64,000 bases of DNA from an uncultured Pelagibacteraceae bacterium (GTDB lineage: Bacteria > Pseudomonadota > Alphaproteobacteria > Pelagibacterales > Pelagibacteraceae): positions 1 to 64,000 of the forward strand of contig CACNWC010000004.1 in assembly GCA_902624075.1 (NCBI GenBank), written 5' to 3'. Positions within the stretch are counted from its first letter, which is position 1. Each line of letters begins with the position of its first letter. Positions 7,997 through 17,135 of the stretch are shown piece after piece. Below the pieces are notes generated by a model that was given only the letters and a program-made list of their open reading frames with translations, made no database searches and was not told the DNA's origin. The position numbers and the translations under genes are program-made.

Positions 7997-8673
7997 TGGA
8001 ACTAGATTTAAAAAAATTAGAATTAAGAAATGTTAACGATAAGTTACAAAACCTTGATAGAAAAACTAATGAAAGAGATTTTACTATTGTTAACCCTGAA
8101 GGAAATCATGCAATCTGTGCAGGATTAGACAAAGAAATGAGTGTAACAATTAAAGGTCATGTTGGTTATTATTGTGCGGGCATGAATAAAAAAGCAACTA
8201 TTACAATTGAAGGAAATGTTGGAACAGGAGTGGCTGAAAATATGATGTCTGGAAAAGTTCATGTTAAAGGAAATGCTTCTCAATCTGCTGGTGCAACAGC
8301 ACATGGAGGTCTATTAATAATTGATGGAGATGCTAGTTCTAGGTGTGGTATATCAATGAAAGGTGCAGACATTATTGTGAAAGGTTCAGTTGGCCATATG
8401 TCAGGTTTCATGTCTCAATCCGGGAATCTAGTAGTTTGTGGAGACGCTGGTGAGGCATTAGGAGACAGTTTATATGAAACAAATATCTATATTAAAGGAA
8501 ATGTAAAATCACTAGGAGCTGATTGTGTTGAAAAAAAAATGGACAAAAAACATATTAATAAATTAAAAAAATTTCTTAAAGATGCTGAAATAAAAAACCA
8601 TAAGGCAGAAAGCTTCAAAAGATATGGTTCAGCGAGAAAATTGTATAATTTTAAAATCGATAATAATTATTAA
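7996..8673 (+). CDS. GXGXG-domain protein, MgsB-like (cassette 2)
   Basis: Beta-helical GXGXG domain subunit, 225 residues. Gly-rich turns include GHVGYYCAGMNKKATITIEG, GVAENMMSGKVHVKG and GDASSRCGISMKG between about residues 50 and 165. Residues 165-225 form a Lys-rich tail. It lacks the long N-terminal extension of the cassette 1 copy. The start overlaps the upstream stop by one base and the next gene starts 2 bases after its end, so the three subunits should be made together. Structural role in a split glutamate or N-methylglutamate synthase is known for the family. Confidence 0.82.
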   Translation: MELDLKKLELRNVNDKLQNLDRKTNERDFTIVNPEGNHAICAGLDKEMSVTIKGHVGYYCAGMNKKATITIEGNVGTGVAENMMSGKVHVKGNASQSAGATAHGGLLIIDGDASSRCGISMKGADIIVKGSVGHMSGFMSQSGNLVVCGDAGEALGDSLYETNIYIKGNVKSLGADCVEKKMDKKHINKLKKFLKDAEIKNHKAESFKRYGSARKLYNFKIDNNY

Positions 8674-8675
8674 TT

Positions 8676-10004
8676 ATGAAAAAAAATTACAAGACTCATC
8701 CTAGACAATCTTGGACTTTCGATGAATACACAAATTCTGAAATTAGAAGAGCAGCAGCCACAGGTATATATGATATTAGAGGTGGAGGATCAAAAAGAAA
8801 GCTTCCCCATTTTGATGATTTATTATTTCTAGGTGCTTCAATGTCAAGATATCCTCTAGAAGGTTACAGAGAAAAGTGTACTACAAATGTTACATTGGGA
8901 ACTAGGTATGCAAAAAAACCTTTGGAACTTGATATACCTATTACTATTGCTGGCATGAGTTTTGGAGCCTTATCTGGTGCAGCTAAGGAAGCCTTAGGAA
9001 GAGGAGCAAGCGCAGCTGGTACATCAACAACTACTGGTGACGGTGGTATGACGCGTGAAGAACGAGGACAATCAAAATATTTGGTTTATCAATTACTTCC
9101 ATCAAGATATGGAATGAATCCTGATGATTTGAGAAAAGCAGATGCAATAGAAGTGGTCATAGGACAAGGGGCAAAACCTGGAGGTGGAGGAATGTTATTA
9201 GGTCAAAAAATTAATGACCGTGTAGCAAAAATGAGAACTTTACCTAAAGGAGTTGACCAAAGATCAGCGTGCAGACATCCTGACTGGACTGGTCCAGACG
9301 ATCTTAAAATAAAAATTTTAGAATTAAGAGAGATAACTAAGTGGCAAGTTCCTATTTTTATAAAAATTGCAGGTGCAAGACCATATTATGATACAGCTTT
9401 AGCTGTTAAAGCTGGTGCTGATGTTGTTGTTCTAGATGGAATGCAAGGTGGAACTGCAGCTACCCAAGAAGTATTTATTGAAAACGTGGGACAACCTACC
9501 TTAGCATGTATAAGACCTGCAGTTGATGCTCTTCAAGATCTAGATGTTCATAGAAAAGTACAATTAGTAATTTCAGGTGGTATAAGAAATGGAGCTGATG
9601 TTGCGAAAGCCCTAGCATTAGGTGCAGATGCGGTTTCAATTGGTAGTGCTGCTATGATTGCTATAGGAGATAATGATCCTAAATGGGAAAATGATTATAA
9701 AAAACTAGGTACTACTGCCGGAGCATATGATGATTGGCATGAAGGTAATGATCCAGCGGGAATATCTACTCAAAATCCAAAATTAATGAAAAGATTAGAC
9801 CCCAAAAAAGCAGGAAAAAAACTTACTAATTATTTAAAAGTTATGACTTTAGAAGCTCAAACGCTCGCTAGAGCATGTGGTAAAAATAGTTTACATAACT
9901 TAGAACCTGAAGATTTATGTGCTTTGACAGTAGAGGCTGCAGCTATGGCAAGAGTTCCGCTTGCTGGAAGCAGTTGGATACCAGGAATAAAAGAAAAAAA
10001 ATGA
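8676..10004 (+). CDS. FMN-binding glutamate synthase-family protein lacking cluster cysteines, MgsC-like (cassette 2)
   Basis: Catalytic FMN barrel, 442 residues, with GMSFGALSGAAKEALGRGA near residue 92, GQGAKPGGGGMLLGQK near 168 and the phosphate-binding ISGGIRNGADVAKALALGA near 303. The stretch matching CYHCHTGRCPVG of cassette 1 reads YDDWHEGNDPAG: spacing and flanks are kept, but all three cysteines have become Tyr, Trp and Asp. An Fe-S cluster at this site is therefore not expected. N-methylglutamate formation from glutamate and methylamine needs no net reduction, so a cluster-free enzyme fits that reaction better than reductive glutamate synthesis. This link is my inference; the residue change is seen directly. 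Confidence 0.84.
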   Translation: MKKNYKTHPRQSWTFDEYTNSEIRRAAATGIYDIRGGGSKRKLPHFDDLLFLGASMSRYPLEGYREKCTTNVTLGTRYAKKPLELDIPITIAGMSFGALSGAAKEALGRGASAAGTSTTTGDGGMTREERGQSKYLVYQLLPSRYGMNPDDLRKADAIEVVIGQGAKPGGGGMLLGQKINDRVAKMRTLPKGVDQRSACRHPDWTGPDDLKIKILELREITKWQVPIFIKIAGARPYYDTALAVKAGADVVVLDGMQGGTAATQEVFIENVGQPTLACIRPAVDALQDLDVHRKVQLVISGGIRNGADVAKALALGADAVSIGSAAMIAIGDNDPKWENDYKKLGTTAGAYDDWHEGNDPAGISTQNPKLMKRLDPKKAGKKLTNYLKVMTLEAQTLARACGKNSLHNLEPEDLCALTVEAAAMARVPLAGSSWIPGIKEKK

Positions 10005-10038
10005 TTGCTAGGCATCTTTTAAATAATTAAGATTAAAT

Positions 10039-11364
10039 ATGCCAAAAAATTTATCTCAAATAGCAAAATCAAAAAAAATAAAATATTTTCTTATAAGCTT
10101 TGTGGACCTATTTGGTGTCTTAAGATCTAAGCTTGTCCCAGCGCAAGCAATAAGTGAAATGCAAAAAAATGGTGCTGGTTTTGCTGGTTTCGCAACTTGG
10201 TTAGATATGACACCAGCTGATAGTGATATGTTTGGTGTGCCAGATCCAAATAGTCTTATTCAATTACCATGGAATAAAGAGATCGGTTGGTTAGCATCAG
10301 ATTTATATATGGATGGAAAACCTGTCAAAGCATCTCCAAGAATTATGCTCAAAGAACAAATTAAAAAATTATCACAAAAAAAATTACAAATGAAATCAGG
10401 TGTTGAATGTGAATATTTTTTAATTTCTGATGATGGATCATCTATTGCTGACTCAAGAGATATACAATCAAAACCTTGTTATGATCAATCAGCTTTGATG
10501 AGGAGATATAATTTGATTAAAGAAATTTGCGACAGCATGCTTCAACTAGGATGGAAGCCGTACCAAAATGATCATGAAGATGCTAATGGTCAATTTGAAA
10601 TGAATTGGGATTATTCTGACTGTTTAATAACAGCAGATCGACATGTTTTTTTTAAATTTATGGTAAAAAGTTTAGCAGAAAAACATGGTTTAAGAGCTAC
10701 CTTCATGCCAAAACCTTTTCACAACTTAACTGGAAATGGTTGTCACGCTCATGTTTCAGTATGGAGTGGGAAAAATAATAAATTTTTAGATAAAAAAGAT
10801 ATATTAGGTTTAAGTAAGTTGGCTTACAATTTTCTTGGCGGAATAATGAAAAATGCACAGGCTCTATCTGCTTTTTTTAATCCCAGCATCAACAGTTATA
10901 GAAGAATTAATGCGCCCCCAACTAAATCGGGTGCAACATGGTCTCCGAGCAGTATTTCGTATACAGGAAATAATAGAACACACATGATTAGAATTCCTGA
11001 TCAAGGTCGGTTTGAGTTAAGATTAATGGATGGTTCAGCTAATCCATACTTACTTCAATCTGGAATAATTGCTGCTGGCCTGGAGGGTATAAATAAAAAA
11101 ATTAATCCTGGTAAACCATTGCACTGTAACATGTATACAGATTATAAAAAATATCCAAATTTAAAAAAACTTCCTAATGATGTGAATCAAGCAATCAAAA
11201 TGCTTGAAAATAGTAAATCACTTGCAGATGCTTTTGGGAAAGATGTAATACAAAGCTATATAAAACTTAAAAAACAAGAAATTAAAAATTTTAATTACAA
11301 AGAAAACTTCAACAAAAAAAGACCTGTTACTAAGTGGGAAAAAGATAATACTTTAGACTGTTAA
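10039..11364 (+). CDS. Type III glutamine synthetase / gamma-glutamylmethylamide synthetase-like ligase (cassette 2)
   Basis: Second ligase of the glutamine synthetase superfamily, 441 residues, close to the usual size of GmaS and rhizobial GlnT. Visible motifs are GVECEYFLI near residue 121, NDHEDANGQFEMNW near 175, TGNGCHAHVSVW near 230, NSYRRI near 284 and DQGRFELRLMDGSANPYL near 320. Unlike cassette 1 it keeps the second His of the metal/ATP motif (CHAH). It lies 3' of the A-B-C synthase genes, the order known from methylamine operons, so gamma-glutamylmethylamide synthetase is a reasonable guess; plain glutamine synthesis cannot be excluded. N-methylglutamate dehydrogenase genes are not in this window. 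Confidence 0.82.
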   Translation: MPKNLSQIAKSKKIKYFLISFVDLFGVLRSKLVPAQAISEMQKNGAGFAGFATWLDMTPADSDMFGVPDPNSLIQLPWNKEIGWLASDLYMDGKPVKASPRIMLKEQIKKLSQKKLQMKSGVECEYFLISDDGSSIADSRDIQSKPCYDQSALMRRYNLIKEICDSMLQLGWKPYQNDHEDANGQFEMNWDYSDCLITADRHVFFKFMVKSLAEKHGLRATFMPKPFHNLTGNGCHAHVSVWSGKNNKFLDKKDILGLSKLAYNFLGGIMKNAQALSAFFNPSINSYRRINAPPTKSGATWSPSSISYTGNNRTHMIRIPDQGRFELRLMDGSANPYLLQSGIIAAGLEGINKKINPGKPLHCNMYTDYKKYPNLKKLPNDVNQAIKMLENSKSLADAFGKDVIQSYIKLKKQEIKNFNYKENFNKKRPVTKWEKDNTLDC

Positions 11365-11365
11365 A

Positions 11366-12499
11366 GTGATAAGCTTAAAAGATCTTAAAAGCTGGAAATT
11401 TAAAAAACTTTTAAAAAATAATAATTATAGTTTTAAAAGAAATTATGTTTTAAAACATCTTCCATCAGCTTTAATGTTGAATGCTTATAAATCAATATCG
11501 AGTTGGAAAAATTATAAAGCTACTCCTCTTTTATCACTTGATAAATTGGAGAAAAATTTAAAATTTAATAATATATTTTATAAAGATGAATCTAAGAGAT
11601 TTCACTTAAAGTCTTTTAAAGCCTTAGGAGGAGCTTACGCTGTAGAAAAAATATCTAAAAGAAAAAAGAGTATAGTAATTTCTTCAGCAACAGCTGGTAA
11701 TCATGGTAGATCTGTAGCTTGGGGTGCAAAAAGATTAAATTTAAAGTGTAAAATTTTTGTAAGTCAATATGTAAGCCAAACAAGAGTTCATGAAATAGAG
11801 AAATTTGGTGCTGAGGTTGTAAGAGTTAAAGGAGATTATGAGAATTCATTAGAAGAATGCAAAAGACTCTCAAAAAAGAATAATTGGCAAATTGTTCAGG
11901 ATGTTTCTACCAAGAACTATAAGTATATTCCCCAACTTACAATGGCAGGTTATTCCGTAATGATAAAAGAAATATCTAAGCAGACAAATCATTACATAAC
12001 ACATATATTTGTTCAAGCTGGTGTTGGAGGATTAGCAGCAGGTGTAGTTGCTGGGGTAGCAAAATATTTTAAAAAAATTCCAAAAATAATTGTTGTTGAA
12101 CCTGACAGAGCAGATTGTGTGCTTCAGAGTGTAAAAGCAAATAAACTGAAAAAAATAAGAATAAAAAAAGAGAGTATTATGGGTGGGATGTCGTGTAATG
12201 AAATGTCACTTGTTCCATGGCAAATATTAAAAAAAACCTCTAACTATTGTGTATCTGTTGCTGACAATAATGTTGCTAAAACAACAGCAATGCTAAAAGA
12301 TAAAAAATTTAGTAAAGGCTCAATTATTGGGGGAGAATGTGCAACTCCTGGAGTTATCGCACTTATAGGTTTAGCTAATAATCCTAAAGTAAGAAAATCA
12401 TTAAATTTGAATAAAGATTCCAACATTCTTGTCATTGGATGCGAAGGAAATGCAGATGTTAAACTTTACAAAGAGCTGCTATCTAAAGGTAGAAAATAA
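11366..12499 (+). CDS. PLP-dependent diaminopropionate ammonia-lyase-like enzyme
   Basis: Fold-type II PLP enzyme, 377 residues, most like diaminopropionate ammonia-lyase (DpaL/YgeX) and related threonine dehydratase-type lyases. FHLKSFKALGGAYAV near residue 80 carries the Schiff-base Lys; SATAGNHGRSVAWGA near 106 binds substrate; QAGVGGLAAGV near 215 is the phosphate loop. Such enzymes release ammonia and a 2-oxo acid from a beta-substituted amino acid. GTG is used as start, one base after the upstream ligase stop, so it belongs to the cassette 2 operon. Why an ammonia-releasing lyase sits beside ammonia-using ligases is unclear; the true substrate is unknown. Confidence 0.75.
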   Translation: MISLKDLKSWKFKKLLKNNNYSFKRNYVLKHLPSALMLNAYKSISSWKNYKATPLLSLDKLEKNLKFNNIFYKDESKRFHLKSFKALGGAYAVEKISKRKKSIVISSATAGNHGRSVAWGAKRLNLKCKIFVSQYVSQTRVHEIEKFGAEVVRVKGDYENSLEECKRLSKKNNWQIVQDVSTKNYKYIPQLTMAGYSVMIKEISKQTNHYITHIFVQAGVGGLAAGVVAGVAKYFKKIPKIIVVEPDRADCVLQSVKANKLKKIRIKKESIMGGMSCNEMSLVPWQILKKTSNYCVSVADNNVAKTTAMLKDKKFSKGSIIGGECATPGVIALIGLANNPKVRKSLNLNKDSNILVIGCEGNADVKLYKELLSKGRK

Positions 12500-12506
12500 T
12501 TTTTAT

Positions 12507-13928
12507 ATGACAAAAAATGCAATAGCTTGGATAAGAGAAGACTTTAGAATTGATCACAACCCTGCTCTTTCAAATGCCACACAAAATCATGAAAATGTAA
12601 CTGCATTATATATTTATAATAAAACTGATTTTGATAATAAAAGAGAAGCACAGAAATGGTGGTTGTTTAAATCTTTAGAAACATTCAAATCAGAATTGTC
12701 CAAATACAAAATAAATCTTCAAATATTAGAAGGTGATGAAATAGATGTATTTTCTAAAATCAAAAAAAAAGATGATGTTACAATTTATTGGAATAAGATC
12801 TATGAACCTGATGTAATTGCAAAAGGAAAAAAAATTAGAGATATCTTTTTAAAAAAAGAAATTGAATTTAAATATTTTAAAGGAAATATCTTAAATGAAT
12901 TTCAAGAAGTTACAAAAAATGATGGAACACCTTTTAAAGTATTCACACCTTTCTGGAGAAATGCAGAGCAAAAATATCTTGGTTTACCACCAAGTAAAAA
13001 TTATATTGTAAAGAAAAAAGCGAAAACAATCTCTTTCTTTAAAAATTGTATTGAACCTAAGAATATTTTACCAAAAAAAAATTGGTATAAAAAGTTTGAG
13101 AATTATTGGAAGGTCTCAGAAAATGACTCAAAAAAAGTTCTTAACAGTTTAATTAATGAAAAGATTAAAGAATATGGTACAGCAAGAGATTATCCGTCTA
13201 TAGAGGGCACATCTAAATTATCTCCTTATATTAAACATGGGCAAATACATGTAAGTACTATTTGGAAAAAATGTAATGACGTCAAATCTAAAGGAATTGG
13301 TTATAGAAAATATATTAATGAATTAGGTTGGCGTGAGTTCTCTCATAGTTTGATTAATTATTTTCCTGAGTTCTTAAAAGGAAATTATAGAAAAGAATTT
13401 GATAAATTTCCGTGGGTAAAAAATGAAAAATTTTTGAAAGCGTGGAAATCAGGAATGACTGGTTATCCAATTGTCGATGCTGGAATGAGGGAGTTATATG
13501 AAACTGGTTGGATGCATAACAGAATAAGAATGGTAGTTGGCTCTTTTTTAGTGAAACATTTAAGAATTAATTGGACTGAGGGTGAAAAGCATTTTAGAAA
13601 TTGTTTACTTGATTTTAACAAAGCCAATAATGTAGCTCAATGGCAATGGGTTGCAGGTTGTGGAGCAGATGCAGCTCCTTATTTCAGAATTTTTAATCCT
13701 ATTCTCCAAGGTGAAAAATTCGATAAAGAAGGTAAATATGTAAAAAAATGGATTCCAGAATTAAGCAAGGTTCCACAAAAATTTATTCACAAACCTTGGG
13801 AAATGGAAATGAAATATCAACAAGCAATAAATACAATCATTGGAAAAGATTATCCAAAACCAATAGTTATACATGAAGAGGCAAGAGCTTCAGCTCTAAA
13901 AGCTTTTCAGAGTTTAAAAAAAAATTAA
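12507..13928 (+). CDS. phrB: Class I CPD photolyase / cryptochrome-family protein
   Basis: Light-driven DNA repair flavoprotein that splits UV-induced pyrimidine dimers. The antenna domain starts at AIAWIREDFRIDHNPAL. The FAD-binding helical domain carries EGTSKLSPYIKHGQIH near residue 234, ELGWREFSHSLI near 272, TGYPIVDAGMRELYETGWMH near 322 and NNVAQWQWVAGCGADAAPYF near 375. About 473 residues is normal for class I. I chose the ATG at 12507 because the track's longer frame (from 12429) only adds sequence overlapping the upstream gene without family resemblance. The 3' end overlaps the convergent yjbQ gene by 4 bases. Confidence 0.9.
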   Translation: MTKNAIAWIREDFRIDHNPALSNATQNHENVTALYIYNKTDFDNKREAQKWWLFKSLETFKSELSKYKINLQILEGDEIDVFSKIKKKDDVTIYWNKIYEPDVIAKGKKIRDIFLKKEIEFKYFKGNILNEFQEVTKNDGTPFKVFTPFWRNAEQKYLGLPPSKNYIVKKKAKTISFFKNCIEPKNILPKKNWYKKFENYWKVSENDSKKVLNSLINEKIKEYGTARDYPSIEGTSKLSPYIKHGQIHVSTIWKKCNDVKSKGIGYRKYINELGWREFSHSLINYFPEFLKGNYRKEFDKFPWVKNEKFLKAWKSGMTGYPIVDAGMRELYETGWMHNRIRMVVGSFLVKHLRINWTEGEKHFRNCLLDFNKANNVAQWQWVAGCGADAAPYFRIFNPILQGEKFDKEGKYVKKWIPELSKVPQKFIHKPWEMEMKYQQAINTIIGKDYPKPIVIHEEARASALKAFQSLKKN

Positions 13929-14347
13929 ACTTCACCTAAAAAATGATGAATTATAGTTCTTGTTTGTGGGTTTAATCTGTGCTCAAATAAATAAATACCC
14001 TGCCAAGTTCCAAGTAATAATTCTCCATTCTCAACGCTGAGAGAAATTTGATTGTTAGTTAAACTTGATTTGATGTGAGCAGGCATATCATCCTTGCCTT
14101 CTGTTGTGTGTATATATAGTTTGTTATCCATCGGCGCTAATTTGTTAAAATAATTTATTAAGTCAGTTTGAACGTCGGGATCTGCATTTTCTTGAATAAT
14201 CAAAGAAGCACTAGTGTGTTGAATACTAAGGTTAAGAATACCATTTTTAAATTTATTTTTTTTGATCCACTCAGTTGTTTTGTCAGTAAATTCGTATAAT
14301 TTTTGTCCATTAGTATTGATTTGAAAGTTATTGAATTTTTGTATCAT
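13925..14347 (-). CDS. YjbQ / UPF0047-family protein
   Basis: Small single-domain protein of 140 residues. The family signature IQHTSASLIIQENADPDVQ is at about residues 43-61, followed by HTTEGKDDMPAHIKSSL and LGTWQGIYLFEHR, including the conserved His residues of the putative active site. Family members show weak thiamine-phosphate synthase activity, but their real role is uncertain. It is the last gene of an eight-gene minus-strand run and overlaps zapE by 4 bases. Confidence 0.88.
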   Translation of the reverse strand: MIQKFNNFQINTNGQKLYEFTDKTTEWIKKNKFKNGILNLSIQHTSASLIIQENADPDVQTDLINYFNKLAPMDNKLYIHTTEGKDDMPAHIKSSLTNNQISLSVENGELLLGTWQGIYLFEHRLNPQTRTIIHHFLGEV

Positions 14348-15402
14348 AGATTAAATTTTGAAGATGTTAGTTCATAAAGACGACTAATTGTACGTTTAAA
14401 TGGTTCTTTTAACGATTTAGACGAAGTTAATTCCTCTAGACTCTTTTCTGATGTGACAGCGATAGGTATTTTCTTGTCATAAACTATATCAATTAAGGTT
14501 ATAAAACGGTGTTGTTGGTTTACATTTATGTCATCAAACTTAGGTATATTATCAATAACCATAAATTTAGAGACTTTAGCTATTTCAAGGTAATCTTCAG
14601 CGCCTAGATTTTTGTCACATAATTCATCAAATGTTAATCTAACAACTCCCTCATAGAATTCTTTAATTAAAAATTCTCTTCCTTTTATATCAAGACTTTG
14701 AGTAATCTTTTTTTTATCTTTTGAAATAATCCTAAAAAATTTGTTCATCTTAAAATTACTTTCTTGGTTTAGTGGGAAAAAGTATCTATCATTTTGATTT
14801 TCTTTTGATTTTCTGTAATCATCTTCAATAACAAGCTGATGTTCGACTGTTTTTTTTTTCATAATCTCAATAAAAGGTTTGAATTGATCTCGTTGTAAAC
14901 CATCTTTATATAATTCTGAGATTGTAATATTTGATGTAATAATTATCTTTATATTCTCACTAAATATTTTATCAAATAATTTACCTAATATCATGGCATC
15001 TACTATATTGGTGACTTGAAATTCATCAAAATAAATTAACGAAGCTTTTGATTTAAGATCTTTAACAAATAAATTAATAATATTTTCATCCTCCATATTT
15101 TTATTTTCATGGACAAAATCATGAAAATTTATCATAAACTCATTAAAGTGTAGTCTAAGTTTTTTTTTAGAGATAAGATCATAAAAAAAATCTAAGATCA
15201 TTGTTTTTCCAACACCAACGTCTCCATGAAGATAGAAACCTTTTTTTTGATCTTTTTTTTTGAAAAAATTGAGAATTGATGAATGAAAATTTTCATAATA
15301 AAAATCTTCAAGTATTTGAATTGTTGTTATTTGATTTTGATTTATCTCTAAATTTTTTAAATTACAAAATAATCTAAATTTTTCCTCAAGAGTTTTAGAC
15401 AT
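14344..15402 (-). CDS. zapE: ZapE / AFG1-like ATPase
   Basis: Cytoplasmic P-loop ATPase of the ZapE/AFG1 family, linked to the divisome in E. coli. Walker A is GDVGVGKT and Walker B is LIYFDEFQVT; TSNITISELYKDGLQRDQF and RFITLIDIVYDKK are family stretches. I prefer the internal ATG at 15402 (MSKTLEEKF) over the track start at 15432: it overlaps the upstream gene by 8 rather than 38 bases and gives about 352 residues, near family size. Downstream, yjbQ overlaps by 4 bases. Confidence 0.85.
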   Translation of the reverse strand: MSKTLEEKFRLFCNLKNLEINQNQITTIQILEDFYYENFHSSILNFFKKKDQKKGFYLHGDVGVGKTMILDFFYDLISKKKLRLHFNEFMINFHDFVHENKNMEDENIINLFVKDLKSKASLIYFDEFQVTNIVDAMILGKLFDKIFSENIKIIITSNITISELYKDGLQRDQFKPFIEIMKKKTVEHQLVIEDDYRKSKENQNDRYFFPLNQESNFKMNKFFRIISKDKKKITQSLDIKGREFLIKEFYEGVVRLTFDELCDKNLGAEDYLEIAKVSKFMVIDNIPKFDDINVNQQHRFITLIDIVYDKKIPIAVTSEKSLEELTSSKSLKEPFKRTISRLYELTSSKFNL

Positions 15403-15832
15403 CAATTTTTTTGGATTTAAAATCAATCCCATATTCTGACCTTGGACCTTTCCTCAAACCAAATGGACCAGAAATAAAAATAGTCATTGGTTTTGTTCCA
15501 GGCTTCAAATCAACTCTGTGATGCGCATTGGCAGATCTAAATCCAATATAGCCAGGTCTTCTCCAAAATTTTCCTTTCTTCGTTGTTTCCCAATAACCAC
15601 CTCTTATGACAATTGTAATGTATGGAAAAAGATGATTATGTACTCCTTCACCATGATCATCAGCCAACATTTCATGAATAAGTATATTAAACGGAAACCA
15701 TTTTGGTCGATGTCTAAATATTAGATAGTATCTATTCATCCAAGGTTTCGCTAAATCAAATCTTGGGTGTGAAGGTCCTCTATCTAGAACAACTTTTTTT
15801 CTTCCAAGTTTATCTAAAATTTTTAAAAACAT
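15395..15832 (-). CDS. Cupin-like small protein of unknown function
   Basis: A 145-residue protein with a single beta-barrel (cupin-type) look. HEMLADDHGEGVHNHLFPY near residues 53-71 followed by IVIRGGYWE resembles cupin motif 1, and GFRSANAHHRVDLKPG near 98-113 resembles motif 2 with two adjacent His. Metal binding is likely; substrate unknown. It sits 1 base after bamB and overlaps zapE, inside an envelope/housekeeping run. Confidence 0.65.
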   Translation of the reverse strand: MFLKILDKLGRKKVVLDRGPSHPRFDLAKPWMNRYYLIFRHRPKWFPFNILIHEMLADDHGEGVHNHLFPYITIVIRGGYWETTKKGKFWRRPGYIGFRSANAHHRVDLKPGTKPMTIFISGPFGLRKGPRSEYGIDFKSKKIDV

Positions 15833-15833
15833 T

Positions 15834-17135
15834 CTAATTTAATTTTATAATTGAGTCTGCTCTAATTAAGAATATATTTTTTTTATTTGCAAATGGTCTA
15901 GAAATTTTATCTTTATCAACTTTAATTGCATTAATTATCTTTCCCGTTTCTATATTAATTACTATAAGACTTCCGTTATTGGTAGAAACAAAAATTTTTT
16001 TTGAATTTAAAATAAATCCAGTTGAAAAATTTTTTTCTTTTTTATTAAATTTATATTGTTTAAGAATATTTGTAATTCTTAATATATTCCCACTTTTTTT
16101 TTCTAAAACATAAAGATAACCATCTTCAGAAATTGAGAAAATTAAATTATTTATTATTGTTGGTCTTAATTCCGATGAAAAATTTTGTATCCAATTTACA
16201 GCACCTGTTTTAAGATCAATAGAGTAAAATTTTCCTTTATTATTTGAAAAATAAATTGAATTTTCATTTTCAACTATATTTGAGGTTTTAAGTTTCATTA
16301 TCTCTTCATACATATCAGAATTCAAAGTTGAGATTTGCCATACAAGTGTACCTTTATTAAGATCTACAGCGGTAATATCACCAAAAGAGTTGGAAAAAAC
16401 TATCAAATCTTTTTTTAGAATTATAGATAATTTTTTTGATGAACTAATAAATGGTTTTTCTGTAGAATGAGTCCAAATTAGATCTCCTGAATTTAAAGAA
16501 AAACAATGTAAATTATTATTTACATCACTAATAAAAAATTTGTTTTTGCTAACTTTTATTTGAGAATTAAAAGATGCCAAATTTTTTTTTGTCCATAATA
16601 TTTTTCCACTTTTTAAGTCAATTGCGTATGTTTTAGCAAGATTATCAGCAATGATTAATTTTTTATCATTTTGAACCATAGTTAACAATGGTCCTATTTT
16701 TTTTTCTTCATTTGAATAATTATTGATTTTCCAAATTAGCTTGGAGTCTTGATCAAAATTTAAAATATTACCTTTATTATCAAAGAAAATTATATTTTTA
16801 TCCAAGATTATTAAGTTTGGATCTAGTTTTTCAAAGTTTTTAATTTTGGAAAAATTATATTTTATTTTTGTTTTAAGTTGGTTATCAAATACAGTATAAC
16901 CATCATTGTTATCTTTAATTGAATTTTCATTAAATTTTATATTTGATTTATTGAGTGATATTTTGAAGTTGGAATTAAACTCTCTAGTAATTATTTCTTT
17001 ATCTAAAAAGACTTTCTTGAATTGAATTTCATTCTGCTCTATTTCCTTTTCTTTTGTCCAAAAACCTCCACTGTCATGAAATGAACAATATGAAAGAAAA
17101 AATATAAAAAAAATATATCTTAAAATATTAATCAC
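15834..17135 (-). CDS. bamB: BamB-like outer-membrane assembly lipoprotein, PQQ-type beta-propeller
   Basis: Periplasmic lipoprotein expected to be part of the BAM complex that inserts beta-barrel proteins into the outer membrane. The N-terminus ILRYIFFIFFLSYCSFHDSG is a signal peptide ending in a lipobox-like LSYC. Propeller repeats of the form DLKSGKILWTKKN, SLNSGDLIWTHS, DLNKGTLVWQIS and DLKTGAVNWIQNF recur every 40-50 residues. The 433-residue length fits alphaproteobacterial BamB. It overlaps the upstream TPR-type gene by 8 bases, an arrangement like yfgM-bamB in other proteobacteria, which supports the call. Confidence 0.82.
   Translation of the reverse strand: MINILRYIFFIFFLSYCSFHDSGGFWTKEKEIEQNEIQFKKVFLDKEIITREFNSNFKISLNKSNIKFNENSIKDNNDGYTVFDNQLKTKIKYNFSKIKNFEKLDPNLIILDKNIIFFDNKGNILNFDQDSKLIWKINNYSNEEKKIGPLLTMVQNDKKLIIADNLAKTYAIDLKSGKILWTKKNLASFNSQIKVSKNKFFISDVNNNLHCFSLNSGDLIWTHSTEKPFISSSKKLSIILKKDLIVFSNSFGDITAVDLNKGTLVWQISTLNSDMYEEIMKLKTSNIVENENSIYFSNNKGKFYSIDLKTGAVNWIQNFSSELRPTIINNLIFSISEDGYLYVLEKKSGNILRITNILKQYKFNKKEKNFSTGFILNSKKIFVSTNNGSLIVINIETGKIINAIKVDKDKISRPFANKKNIFLIRADSIIKLN

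Noticed and set aside
1-11364. Complete N-methylglutamate pathway operon
   Set aside because: No sarcosine-oxidase-like mgdABCD genes lie in the window, so only the ligase and synthase part can be claimed.
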